NCBI GenBank assembly: GCA_900169235.1
Contig: FWCC01000124.1
Location: 248,001 to 312,000 of the forward strand
Origin: Zarea fungicola
Taxonomy: Eukaryota > Ascomycota > Sordariomycetes > Hypocreales > Cordycipitaceae
Length of the DNA stretch: 64,000 nt
Direction: 5' to 3'
Under the pieces are notes generated by a model. The model was not told the origin of the DNA. It saw nothing but the letters and a program-made list of their open reading frames with translations, and did not search any database. This document shows positions 48,911 to 59,894 of the stretch, one piece after another. A program made the translations under genes and the position numbers. Position 1 is the first letter of the stretch; each line of letters opens with the position of its first letter.

Positions 48911-50152
48911 ATGGTGTACGTCGCCCACGGCTCCCCGGAGATTGATGCCTTGTCGCAGTACAAGACCATCATCGCCATCTGCATCGTCATGTCCGGTCTT
49001 GCAATCATTATTGTCGGCTCCCGTCTCTACATTCGCAAAACCAACAACCGTATCGCTGCAGACGACTGGATGTCTATCCTCGCGCTCATTTTCGCTATCG
49101 CCTACTCCGTTCTCTGCATTGTTCGTACGTTTGTACCCCATCTGCAAGCCTGTTTGATGCGACTGCCGCTCTCTTGCTAATCACTGTACGATTTTCCTCG
49201 CCTCGTAGAAACCAAATACGGTCTCGGTTTACCAGTCGCCAAGCGTCCACCTCAGAATCTCATTCCATACACCAGGGTCAATTATGCCGGTCGTCCCATC
49301 TACCAGGTCGGCATCAGCTTCTTCAAGATAGCCCTGCTCATCAGCTACCTACGCCTGCTGCAGGGCACCGACAATCGCGTCTACCGTATGGTCGTTTGGG
49401 GCACCATTGCCTTCGTCTTCCTCAACCACTTCGGCAGCGCCCTTACTCTCATCTTCAACTGTAACCCTGTACGACGGTTTTCATGCCCATACTGCCCATG
49501 TCGTGCAACCTAACTAACATACTCCACACAGGTCGACAAGTCGTGGAACCCTCTTAAGGACGGCAGCTGCCTGCCAGCCGGGGCCTCGTTTACCGCCTAT
49601 GCCGTGCTCACCATTATATCAGATATCGTTGTCGCCGTTCTCCCTATTCCCGTGCTGCTCAAGCTCAACATTCCCATGGAGAAGAAGCTCGGTCTGATGG
49701 GCATTTTCGCTCTGGGTCTCTTTACCACTCTCTGCTCAATCCTCCGCTATACTCAAATCAACCGCATTCAGTTTGGTGATAAGAACTCGACCATGCTCGT
49801 TGTCTGGGGTGTCATTGAGTTCAATGTTGGCAACATGGTCTCTTCCCTGCCCTTCCTGGCCCCTGTGTGTCTTCGCAAAGCTAAAGACTACCGCACCAAG
49901 CACAGCAAGTACGGCTACGGCTCCAACGGCAGCAAGAACCGCAATGGCGGCATCAAGAGCAGCGAAGCCTACAAGCTCACGGACCGCTCCCAGGACAAGA
50001 GCGCCTTTGCCTCGGCCAACCACCATTCAGGAAGCGAGGAAAACATCCTGCAAAAGAACAATGCCATAATGAAGTCGGTTACATACAGTGTCCGTGTCGA
50101 GGACGACAACGACCACATTGGCAACCGTGCACGCCAGGCCGATCACGTCTAA
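48911..50152 (+). CDS. Seven-helix membrane protein, Pth11/fungal rhodopsin-domain type
   Basis: Integral membrane protein of the family that includes Pth11-like receptors, whose members are proposed to sense surfaces or nutrients. Three exons: 48911-49124, 49209-49468 and 49532-50152; 364 residues. Seven hydrophobic segments are visible at about 18-38, 52-71, 108-128, 140-160, 176-200, 213-232 and 251-270. Family marks are DDWMS after helix 1, KYGLG in the first extracellular loop, and FFKIALLISYLRLL. The C-terminal 90 residues are polar, rich in Lys, Ser, Gly and Asn, likely cytoplasmic. No N-terminal CFEM domain is present, so it belongs to the larger CFEM-less group. Ligand and G-protein coupling are unknown. 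The in-frame ATG in ACCATGG context supports the start. Confidence 0.9.
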
Positions 50153-50240
50153 AGTGCCACTCGATGTATTTTTTCTTCTTTTACATGCGCACTCAGATAC
50201 ATTGACACGACCGCCACCTCCAACCTCACCACCGTCTCCA

Positions 50241-50259
50241 CCACACCACACCACACCAA
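50241..50259. repeat. (CCACA)n pentanucleotide repeat
   Basis: Four tandem CCACA units, the last imperfect, about 90 bases after the stop of the membrane-protein gene, probably in its 3' untranslated region. Confidence 0.8.
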
Positions 50260-51952
50260 CGTATCGGCCATGGCCATATTGTTTGTTTTTGCTTTTTATT
50301 TTTCATAGTCGAGCAACAAAATGCTATTTGGAATTAGGTCATGATCCGATCTAACTTTTCGCTTTGGCTTCAACAAAAGGGAACATTTGTCTTATTTTTT
50401 CATTTTCTCTTTTTCTTTTTTTTACACGACTTGAGGATGAGGGCTTTCTACCATGACAAGAAAGGACATCCTAATGACTATTTTCAGGACTCTTACTTGG
50501 ACTAATGTATTTCTCGTTGGGAGTTTTTTCCACTTCACTTTACTTTTTTGGAACAGAATGTATATATGAAAAACAGGCATGGAGGCGCAATTAGTGTACA
50601 ATATGAGGTGGGCGTTGAAAAAGAGAAATACCACAGTCTTGCCATAAACTTGGCGCCGCTACAAAACAGATGGTGATGTAATTGAATGAACCGTTGGGGT
50701 AAGATGATCTGCTGCTGGGATGAGATATATTGCAGAAGCACATCTACCTACCGCTCAGACGTTTCTTGTTCCTTTTTCTTTGCTTGGCTTGGTAGGTTTT
50801 CTTTTTTGGCCATATTTGTCGCGATGAGTTGTTTTTGCTTCTGTGTAGAGACCCATCTTCAGCTGGATGGTTGTAGGGACCATTGTAACCGGAACGCTGG
50901 GTAGTTGTGGCGTTTCCACCCAGCGCGCACAGACGGGCGGCTTCAGCTAGGCTGGCATAGGGCGAAGAGAAAAATTTTGGGTTTCTTGCTCGGGCATTGA
51001 TCAAAGAAGAAGAGCAGTTGGGACGATCGAAGATGATCCGGTTATCCATCCCTGAACATAGTCTGTGCATCTGAAAGGAAATGGGTTGCGGCGGGAGGAT
51101 TCTGTGTATGTTAGTTGCGGCGTACTGCCTCTTTCAGATATGCCCGTCTTTGCATGCATCGGCCGGCCGGTTGACATGGAGTGTGGGTGTTTGTGGCGCG
51201 GGTCGCCAATAACCAGTGTGTGTCTGTGTGCCCGATGAAGGGCAACTAGATGGATGTGCCACTGGGAGCCAGGGTAGTTAATAGCCAGGTACAAAGTACG
51301 GAGTACCAAGGACAAATTCAATTGGGCCACAAGAAGTTATTCTGGTTGAAGGCTATGCTTGCACAGACGAATTGAACTTCCGAAATAAGAAATTTAACAT
51401 AAAATCATCTGCCGGGCTGGGTACGCCACCGATAAATTAGTGGTTTTTCTTTTTTTTTGTACCTCCTTTCGCTGGAGTTCCGCAGTTCAATTTACACCGA
51501 TTCAACGAGCCGTGCTGGGGCGCTATGTACCCAGATTGGTAACTACTATCTACTATTGGTAATGCAACTACTGAAGGGAGAGTCATAGTTGGAATTCAGT
51601 GGCGTCCGGCGGCGTGGCGCTAGGAAAAGCCCAGGGGTGGGCACCCACGGCACAGAGATTCCTTTCAAGCCACAGTGGATAGTACGTTAGACGACTTTCT
51701 GGTACTGGACTACTGATAAACGGTTATAAGTGGCTAACTGGAGTTTGGTGGTTTCATTTCCTCGGTGCCGCTTTCGCAATGAAGGCCATTGTTTAAAGCT
51801 ACCACTGGTACACTGAAAAAACGATATGCAGTTGGATACCTAGTCACTAGTTCTATTCATCCCCAAATACATGGTTCCAACTTGATTTGTACTTTTCATC
51901 TATAAGCAAGCTGCCTCCTTGTGTCTGCAGCCAATAAATCATAAGGCATGTG

Positions 51953-51968
51953 CATGTACATGTACATG
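51953..51968. repeat. Palindromic CATGTACATGTACATG
   Basis: A 16-base perfect palindrome inside a longer CATGTR-repeat stretch (51947-51970), just downstream of the monooxygenase stop codon. Confidence 0.85.
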
Positions 51969-52025
51969 TGTCCACCACAAACAGCAAAAAATATCAAAAA
52001 GAAGGGCGAGGTGGAAAATATACTA

Positions 52026-54192
52026 TTATGTTTCATCATATTGTAGATATCTCATCCTCGGTGTCAATAGGGGACTCTGCATCGTCATACCCTCAAAGTT
52101 GTGCGCGTCAAGCCCCGCCCTGCGCGACGCAAAGAGGCTCGGCCGAGCGCGCAGCACAACCGTCGTCTCGTAAACTGACAGCGCCGAGCGCAGTTCTGCA
52201 GTAGTCGTGCCGGGCTTTTCCAGCAACGGTGCGACGTGAGTATCGAAATCTTGTACATCGGCCAGTGCGTGGTTGGCGCCATCACCTCGGACTAGTCATC
52301 AAACGTTGTTAGTAACAAAATAATTGGGCGGGTAACATAGTCGGTGTGGTGGCAACTAGAAGTCGCCTGATGCGTTCTTTCTTTTCTTTTTTCTTCTCTT
52401 GCCCTTTTATTTCAAACCGACTTTGACTCTCCATCCTGGAGAGACTATGTCTCGCCTATTTTGGGGGCTTGAGAAGACAGCTGATGGGTTTTCCCTCTTT
52501 TGGTTCCCCTTGCAGTAGTTCATTTACGATGTGGATTCACCAGCGAAATGCAAGGGAGCAAAATAAGTCAGACACCAACCACCGGGTGCTCGGTACCGAT
52601 AGTGGGTTTTCGACAGTACCAAAAAACGGTAGGCTGGACCGAAAAAGAAAAGAAGGAAAGGATAAGAAAGAAGAAGAGAAAAACGCCAAGGCGATAGCGT
52701 ACATCCAATAAAAAAAGAATTTGTAAACTTACACATGGTCATTGTGTGGAGAGAGTCGCCCATGAGCACAGCACGGCCCTTTGAGCGCAAGTCCTTGGGA
52801 GGCACCCACTCCTTGAGCTCGAGTCCCTTGACCTCGTCCTCGCTGGTGGCGCTCATTGCAAGCGATCGAAATGGATCCGTCCATGAGCTTGCAAGGCTTC
52901 TGAATAGTTCCACGCGAGCTTCATTCGTCTCCGGTATTGTGACTGCTTCCTCTTTGCCCATGAAACCAGGCTGCTCAAGCCAGGATATGCAGATTTGAAG
53001 AAGAAATTTATCCGTACTAGCCTCTGTGTTTCCCGGTGCATCCAAAACTGAAATTATTCCTCTGTTAGCCAAACATATGGAGTATTCTATACTGTACAGA
53101 ACCATATGATCTTTAACAGTTGCATGCGCTTGTATTCGTGGCGACGGAAAAAAAGACGTACCACTGAAATAGCCAAATGTGCTGTCCTGGCAGTTTGTGC
53201 CGTGTAAGAAGAAGGGATCGCACTTGCGAAACTCGACCATGTCTTCTGGTGAAAAGCGCATTTTAACGCCGAGCATGCGGAAGGGAGAAGGCTGCAGGTC
53301 AGAATACCCTTGCTTGCCAAAGATTTCCTTTCTGAGTCTGGAGTTGGCGCCATCGCAGGCCACAACCAGACGGCCCTTGACGGCAGACCCGTTGTCAAAG
53401 TGGGCGGTGATGGAGTCACCATGATCTTGGGATGAAGCAAACTTCATGTTCCACTACACAAACCCGTTAAAATGGATAGTTAGCCAATGAAAACAATAGC
53501 CAGTGTCTATGTAACGTTTTATCGTCGTTGCCAAGGCTGAAGGGTTGTTTAACAAACTTTTCCAAGTCAAAAACATCACTGAAGCCAACATGTTATAGCC
53601 CAACCTATAACGACAAATCTTTCCCACTTGAAGCAGAAAAAAAGAAGAAAAGGCATAAACGTACCTCGATTTTCAGGTTCGTAGCCAACAGCGTCCGCAG
53701 TCGCGCTCTTGTAACTCGACTGCGTAGCGTCTCGGGCAGCGGCGGCGCCGCCGTAATGCGCTCCGCCGTCGCCAGGTTATAATACGGGAACTGCGAGCAC
53801 ATACCCGCCTCGACGGCAATTCTATCACACGAGGCATTGTTGCGGATTGATTCTGGCTCGCCCAGCTCCTCGGGGAGCAGCTCACGTAGGATGGGCAGCG
53901 CCCAGTTGAGCGTCAGGCCCCAGCCAACGCCGCGGGTCGTAAAGTCGGCATCGCGCTCAAAGATGCGAAACGGCACGCCACGACGACGAAGCGACTGCGC
54001 TAGCAACAGACCACTCGGTCCGGCGCCGATAATGAGTACCGGAAGACTATTGCTGCTGCTGTTGTCGTCACCGGTAGATATGGCGGCACTCTTGGTGGTG
54101 GCATTGGTAGTGCCATTGGTGACGAAATCGCCACTGGTAGCTATGGTATTGTGGTGGCCGTTGCTGCCAGAATTGCCAGAACCATCACCCAT
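52026..54192 (-). CDS. FAD-dependent aromatic monooxygenase-like protein
   Basis: Predicted flavoprotein hydroxylase of the PHBH/salicylate-hydroxylase class (FAD_binding_3), using NAD(P)H and O2; substrate unknown. Four exons: 54192-53665, 53453-53162, 53047-52733 and 52291-52026; 466 residues. A Ser/Thr/Asn-rich leader of 50 residues precedes the dinucleotide fold LIIGAGPSG (56-61 for GAGPSG) and the acidic FERD that ends strand 2. The DG motif VACDGANSRLR is in exon 2. The GD motif is split by intron 3: GRAVLMGDSLHTMTM joins FRGDGANHALADV, which fits the family exactly and fixes the join. Introns are 211, 114 and 441 bp, long for this genome. Intron 2 has no stop and a length divisible by three. 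The gene stands alone, with no biosynthetic partners nearby. Confidence 0.88.
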
Positions 54193-54830
54193 GTTCTACC
54201 AAGAAAAAAAAAATTATATAAATATAGGCCGTTGTATTTTGCCTCAACTGAAAATATGAAAGACAATAGTTTCATCGGAATTAACGGCGAAAACTGGGGC
54301 GCTTGGACTCTAAGATCGACAGGAAGACGGTCCAAACGGGAACTGAAAGAAAAAAACCTGTGAAAAATGATTCAGCCAATGCCGTAATAACGCAAATCCC
54401 GATTAGGGAGAACAGGCGGGGTTTACCGGAGAACCCCCTGCAAAAAAAAATAGTTACAAAAGAAAGAAGATTTGGTTTTTTTGGGGTAGTGAGTTCAGCA
54501 AAGATTCACCTCAATTGGCAAGGTTGTGGGTTGTATGCAAATCAAAACATGTGCAAGAAATAGGGCTGTCTATTTATACATGGACGATGAACGACTTCCG
54601 GACGTTTCGGTCACCGCGCGGGAAAGGGGAGGAATAAACGCGGGACTGCCGAAGAGGGCGGCAACGCCTACTCCCCCTAACCAGCCCTTGTGCTTCACTG
54701 CTCAGTGATATTTTTGTTTATGCTTGGCAAAGACTAACAGGTCATATGTCACTAACATCATATGAGGAAGTATCAAAGCGTGCCGAAATGCTGTCCTCAT
54801 TACTATGTACAGTGTCCAAAGCATGATGGT

Positions 54831-54879
54831 CCGCAGCGAGCTCCAGGTATACGAACCCCGACTGGCTCGCTGAATGCGG
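54831..54879. repeat. Imperfect inverted repeat (hairpin)
   Basis: CCGCAGCGAGC (54831-54841) pairs with GCTCGCTGAATGCGG (54865-54879): 11 base pairs with a four-base bulge and a 23-base loop. Confidence 0.7.
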
Positions 54880-56266
54880 ACTGCTGGCCACTGCGTCATG
54901 GTATCTTTTGCCTCTCGCCTGCTTTTATGAGTCAAAGTGGCCATGTGGTTATATTTTTCCCAGGTCAATTTGCATGATTTGTCAAATGTTTCGTCCATTC
55001 CCGAAGAGGCAGTTACCAGTTTCTGTTCTTTTGCAGCAAATACCAAGAGAGCGCAACGGGTTCTTCGCTGACGGAAGTTCACTGACCTTTACTGCAAGTT
55101 GATCAATGACGAAAGACTCATTTGTACAAGCTTTCGACTCAATAACTTAATTGTTGGGCTCGTGTTGTCATTTGACCAGGTAAAACACACTACGTACAAA
55201 CTTGTCATGATCCAGAGCTTGAGTACTTGTCATGTCCAATTTCCGATGTCATGGCCAGTTGAGCGGCCACCAGTGATTCCTCTACATTTATTACACTTAT
55301 ATCCATCTTTCTATATTGATAAAGGGGAAAAAAATGGCGGCCGGTGTCGCGTGTCCTGGTTATTCCCACTTTGAAGCATTGTCCTTGTATATCGAAGCCG
55401 ACTCTACAATGCTACGGGCTTCGGACGTGTCATATTGCCAGCCTGGCATTTATACGCACATGCCGTATTTCCTACTGAGATTCTGCAATGCCCTGTTTCT
55501 TCATCCCATCCTTGCAGCATATGCAAGGAATTAAGTACACGTCACTCGCCTTGGCTGAGACGGGGAAGTCCGGTTCCAGCACCGCAGTGCTCCTGATTGC
55601 ATACTACGCCCATAAAAGGCAATGGCAAACCCACCAGCACCTTTACAGGGATTCGATGGTTCGTTGTCAGCATGCATTTGCTGAAGGTACTAAAAAACTA
55701 CCCATGTCGTAAAGGCAAAAAATTGTATGCAAGTAACCCGTAGTTCCGTCGCTTCGCTAATCCATGTCGCCTGCTCACAGTGGGTCGCCTTCCCACATGC
55801 CTATTCCCCTATGCCACCTTGAGACCATATCTTATTACTATTACGGAGCTTTTGTTTTTTTTTGGTCGCCTGATCACTAAACTGGGATTGGACTTTTTGG
55901 TGCTTGTTACAGAAACTGCTGCAACTATATTGCCGCCAAACTGGCATGTCTCCGCTGTCAAACTTGCATAAACGAAGCACACTGTAAAGTCGTTTCAGGT
56001 GAAGTTGTTCTTCTTGGTCACTTCCTGACTTAGCCGTTACGATGAAATTAGCTCTGCCAGCTACACCTTTTATCAAATTTTGAACATGGAGACTTCCTTC
56101 TAGCTGCACACCCAACATGTAAGCATTTATCAAATGGGGTCCGGGAGCCTCAGCCCTTTCCGCAGCGGGCTAGATCTTCTGTTGTGGGTTAAATGAAATG
56201 CCCCTCAAGTGAAAACCAGAATACAAAAAAAAAAGGGCCAAAAAGACCTCTCATATTTTGTCTTTT

Positions 56267-56277
56267 GGGGGGGGGGG
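56267..56277. repeat. G11 homopolymer
   Basis: Eleven consecutive G residues in a spacer otherwise poor in such runs. Confidence 0.85.
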
Positions 56278-56855
56278 CCAAACGGTGCCGGCTACTCGTT
56301 GAAAAATCGGATGGCGGCACCCATAACCAAGCAGTTTATTAACGCCCTCCTCTACTTTGCTCAACGCTAGCAAAGAGCCAGTCAAATTCGTAATGAAACC
56401 GAAATGAAGCTAGGCAGATCTGGTGGGGAGAGAGAGTCCTGGTACGGAGTACATTGTTCCTGAATAGAGGTACCTCAACTCTTCGGGAGGAATTGTGCCC
56501 GGCATGACGCCAAACCCCTCAAGCTAGTCGCAGTATAGTAGTTAATTAACTTGCCTTGAGCAGGCATGCACGAAAAGAGATGGCCAATGAATTCTGACGC
56601 ACACTGATACAGCAGTATTTCAACCGGGCACATTATAGATCAACGCTGATGAATGTTTATCCCTGGTAACATCTGCCCAAGTAGGTTTGATTCTACCAAC
56701 ATCACACAGCCATCACAGAAAGAAAAACCAGCACATTTAGATCATATGGCTTAAAATTTTATTCATTTTTTTCATAGTCATGACCTAAACCTGGCGAACG
56801 CCGTCGATTCCTTTTTTTTAAAAACCCCCAATACACAAAACGGGTATTACACTGC

Positions 56856-58059
56856 TTAGATCTTGGTGGCAAGCTCAAGGGCCTTCTGCTTCTTCAGGGT
56901 GCGCATCTGGGCCTTGGGGCCCATGATACCACCACCCCACTGCTTGCGGGCAGCATCGTGCTTGTCCATGAAGCCATCCTTGATGGTGGAGACGAGCTTG
57001 GCGAGCTCGTTCTTGTCCTCGGAGCGGACCTCGGTGAAGGCGAGGACAGCGGCGGTCTTCTTGTTGACGACCGTTCCGAGACGGGCCTTGCCCTTGACAA
57101 CGGCGTATGGGACACCCATCTTCTTGCACAGAGAGGGGAGGAAGACGACGAGCTCAATGGGGTCAACGTCGTTGGGGATCAGGACGAGGGAAGCCTTCTT
57201 GTTCTCAATGAGGCCGACAACGTGGTTGAGACCGTACTTGACGGTGTAGGGCTTCTTGGAGACATCCTCCTTCTTCTTGCCCTCCTTGACGGCGGTGGCC
57301 TCCTGGAGGAGACGCTCCTTCTTCTCGACCTTGGTCTCAGGACGGTACTTGTTCAGGAGCTTGAAAGCCTGGGCGGCGGTGTTCTTGTCGAGAACGTGGG
57401 AGAACTGGGCGATCGCCGGGGGAACCTTGACGCGCATCTGGAGAATCTTCTTCTGGCGCTGGAGACGGACATACTCGGGCCACTTAACCATGCGGGACAG
57501 GTTACGCTTGGGCTGGATGTCCTGGCCGATACCGTAGTTGCGAGGGCGGCGCTCGATGAGGGGGTTCTGTCGGGCGTTTAGTCAATACAACGACTATTCA
57601 AGCGCAGTGTTGGGAGTAGTACTAACCTTGGGACCCTTCTTGGAGCCAGCCTTTCCCTGAGGGAAAGGGGCGGGAGCAACCTTCTTGCCAGTCTTGGGGG
57701 GCTGTCATTGAGAAAAGAAGACATCAGTATTGTGCTCGAACCAAGCAAAAAAGTCTTCTCTGAACTCTAACGAGACAGGAATCACATATATACCCCATTG
57801 CATTTCAGCGCAGGGGCATACATGTAATTCAAGTCTCCAGCCAAGTCAAAATCCATTTGAAACCAAAGTCTTCTCGAGGTTTATATCGGGGAAGAAAATA
57901 ATTTCGGTCGGATGTAAATTTTTGCCAGCGCGCGGTCGACGACGAGCGTAAATTCGGTATCGCTGTGCGCGGCATCAATTGCGCCGAAGCACGGTTGACT
58001 CATATAACTATGGCCATGAGAGAGAAAAGAGGGCTATTCCATGTTCAAGTACTCACCAT
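56856..58059 (-). CDS. rpl8: 60S ribosomal protein eL8 (L7a/L8)
   Basis: Structural protein of the large ribosomal subunit, member of the L7Ae RNA-binding family. Three exons on the minus strand: 58059-58057 (only the ATG), 57701-57627 and 57566-56856; 262 residues. The sequence starts [20 protein letters not shown] and continues [20 protein letters not shown] across intron 2, as in other fungi. The L7Ae core is in exon 3 ([36 protein letters not shown]). Intron 1 is 355 bp, long compared with others here, and starts directly after the start codon (ATG|GTGAGT). Codon bias is extreme, as expected for a ribosomal protein. Regulatory motifs lie in the 432 bases shared with the divergent tRNA thiolase gene. 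Confidence 0.97.
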
Positions 58060-58149
58060 TTTGAACTATTGGGCGATGATGCTGTGGTTGAAGCCTTGCA
58101 AATGGAGAGTGAAGGAAACGAAAAGTGATATTGCCTGGTGGGTGAAAAA

Positions 58150-58155
58150 TTAGGG
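58150..58155. promoter_or_regulatory. TTAGGG, Tbf1-type box
   Basis: Lies about 90 bases upstream of the eL8 ATG. In Candida and other non-Saccharomyces yeasts Tbf1 binds RCCCTAA-like sites in ribosomal protein promoters. Use here is inference. Confidence 0.35.
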
Positions 58156-58235
58156 CTTTCGGTGGGGCTCCGCCACACATTGTGGGCCACAACTTTCGTT
58201 TTCGCTTCCACTGTGGCGATGGTGTGGCTAAGGAC

Positions 58236-58243
58236 TCACGTGA
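58236..58243. promoter_or_regulatory. TCACGTGA, Cbf1-type E-box
   Basis: Perfect palindromic E-box about 180 bases upstream of the eL8 ATG and 250 upstream of Ncs6. Cbf1 works with Tbf1 at ribosomal protein promoters in Candida; applying this here is inference. Confidence 0.4.
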
Positions 58244-58490
58244 AGCCGTGATGGGGAAGCGCTACCATCTATCAGCCTACCCTATACTTAGACGAGGCGA
58301 TCAGTCATTGATGTGAAGGTTTTGCAAAGAGCCATTCATACCACCGCGATTGGTTGCACCGGACTGACAAGGGCTGTTAACAGAAAGCTGTGTCGAATAT
58401 TCGGGTTACTAGAACTGTTGCAGTTGTTGAATATCGTAAACAACTGCCTCAGAATCAGATTCCGCAAACCAGTATTGAAAATCTCACACT

Positions 58491-59666
58491 ATGCCACCAT
58501 CACTTTGTCAGCGCTGTGAGGCGCAAAAAGCCGTCGTCAAACGACCTAAGAACCACCATAAGCTATGCAAGGAATGCTTTTTGGCTGTATTCGAGGATGA
58601 AGTTCACCACACCATTATCTCATCCAAACTATTTTTCCGAGGAGAAAAAATTGCCATCGGCGCCTCAGGTGGCAAAGACTCTACCGTCCTCGCGTCCGTC
58701 CTCAAGACGCTTAACGAACGGCATGACTATGGTCTCGACCTCGTGCTACTGAGTGTGGATGAAGGTATCAAGGGATATAGAGACGACTCACTAGAGACAG
58801 TCAAACGCAATGCAGTACAATATGAAATGCCCCTACAAATCGTTGGCTACGACACGCTCTATGGCTGGACTATGGACCAGGTTGTTGAGATGATTGGCAA
58901 AAAGGGAAACTGCACCTACTGTGGTGTCTTCCGACGACAGGCACTGGATCGTGGCGCAAAGATGCTCGAAATCAAGCACGTCGTAACGGGCCACAACGCA
59001 GACGATATTGCAGAGACAGTCCTCATGAATCTTCTCCGTGGAGACATGTCTCGTCTGTCGCGAAGTACCAGCATCGTGACAGGAAATGCTGCCACAGATG
59101 TCAAGAGAAGCAAACCGCTCAAATATGCCTACGAAAAGGAAATTGTCCTCTACGCACACCACAAAAAGCTGGACTACTTTAGCACTGAATGCATTTATAG
59201 CCCAGAAGCTTTCCGCGGAACAGCAAGAAGTTTAATCAAGAACCTGGAAAAGGTGCGCCCGAGCGCCATCCTAGATATTGTAAGAAGTGGCGAGGACCTT
59301 GCCCGCTTGACACCGGACAAGGGACAGGCTGCCTCTGCATGCGATGATGGCGAAGGCGCCGGAGGCTGCGGTTCTGCGAATGGGCGAACCGCGGGAAGCG
59401 AGCTTGCACAGTTGGAAGCGAGCCTCAAGCAAGAAAACGCAAACACAGACCTCGAAACTGAAATTACATCAACGCCGAAAGACAATTCTGTGACACTTCC
59501 AGTCCGACAAAAGCAACGCGGAGGCCCAAGACGACTGCCGGCACCAGGACAGATACAGACCCTTGGTGTCTGTACTCGCTGCGGCTACATGTCAAGCCAG
59601 GAAATATGTCAAGCATGCACGTTGGTAGAGCGACTGAACAAAAATAGAGCAGATATAGCAATATAA
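58491..59666 (+). CDS. ncs6: Cytosolic tRNA 2-thiolation protein Ncs6/Ctu1
   Basis: Catalytic subunit that, with Ncs2, thiolates U34 of Lys, Glu and Gln tRNAs, taking sulfur from Urm1. Intronless, 391 residues. Zinc-binding C-x2-C pairs at 6-9 and 26-29 open the protein. The PP-loop ATP motif SGGKDS is at 59-64. [12 protein letters not shown] carries the conserved Cys pair, and [15 protein letters not shown] is the second PP-loop block. Further family blocks are GDMSRLSR and [16 protein letters not shown] linker of about 70 residues, rich in Gly, Ala and Glu, precedes the C-terminal zinc ribbon (C-x2-C in CTRCGY and CQAC). Length is a little above the yeast protein because of this linker. It shares its promoter with eL8, a sensible pairing of translation genes. 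Confidence 0.97.
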   Translation: MPPSLCQRCEAQKAVVKRPKNHHKLCKECFLAVFEDEVHHTIISSKLFFRGEKIAIGASGGKDSTVLASVLKTLNERHDYGLDLVLLSVDEGIKGYRDDSLETVKRNAVQYEMPLQIVGYDTLYGWTMDQVVEMIGKKGNCTYCGVFRRQALDRGAKMLEIKHVVTGHNADDIAETVLMNLLRGDMSRLSRSTSIVTGNAATDVKRSKPLKYAYEKEIVLYAHHKKLDYFSTECIYSPEAFRGTARSLIKNLEKVRPSAILDIVRSGEDLARLTPDKGQAASACDDGEGAGGCGSANGRTAGSELAQLEASLKQENANTDLETEITSTPKDNSVTLPVRQKQRGGPRRLPAPGQIQTLGVCTRCGYMSSQEICQACTLVERLNKNRADIAI

Positions 59667-59894
59667 ATAAACAGAAGCCAAGGACGGTTCATAAACCGCT
59701 CTAGGCCACCTCTAAACCAAAAGAAGCCCATATGCTGATGTGCTGCGAAGCGAGCACTGATTCCAGATTTTAGTATTTTTATTATTGCCGGTTTGGCTCC
59801 CGGCTGACAAGGCTGTTATGTACATCTGGCTGCACGTTGCAATTGCACCCAGTTCGTTGACGTTTTATTCCGATTCCCCGCTCGGCTGATCAGT

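Larger units (their letters stand above)
50153..52025. other. Spacer between convergent membrane-protein and monooxygenase genes
   Basis: 3' flanks of two convergent genes. It holds a (CCACA)4 array at 50241-50259, TACGGAGTAC at 51297-51306 and a CATGTA palindromic run at 51953-51968. Frames are short and without domain support. Confidence 0.55.
54193..56855. other. Gene-poor spacer upstream of monooxygenase and downstream of eL8
   Basis: The part next to 54193 should be the monooxygenase promoter. The part before 56856 is the eL8 3' flank. Between them are only short frames. Features seen are an imperfect hairpin at 54831-54879, a G11 run at 56267-56277 and TACGGAGTAC at 56443-56452. Confidence 0.55.
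58060..58490. promoter_or_regulatory. Divergent promoter, eL8 and Ncs6
   Basis: 431 bases between outward start codons. It contains TTAGGG (58150-58155), a TTGTGG-G-CCACAA palindrome near 58180-58192 and TCACGTGA (58236-58243). Confidence 0.65.

Noticed and set aside
48911..54192. Membrane receptor-like protein plus monooxygenase as a secondary-metabolite cluster
   Set aside because: No synthase, cyclase or cluster regulator; genes are convergent, far apart and flanked by housekeeping genes.
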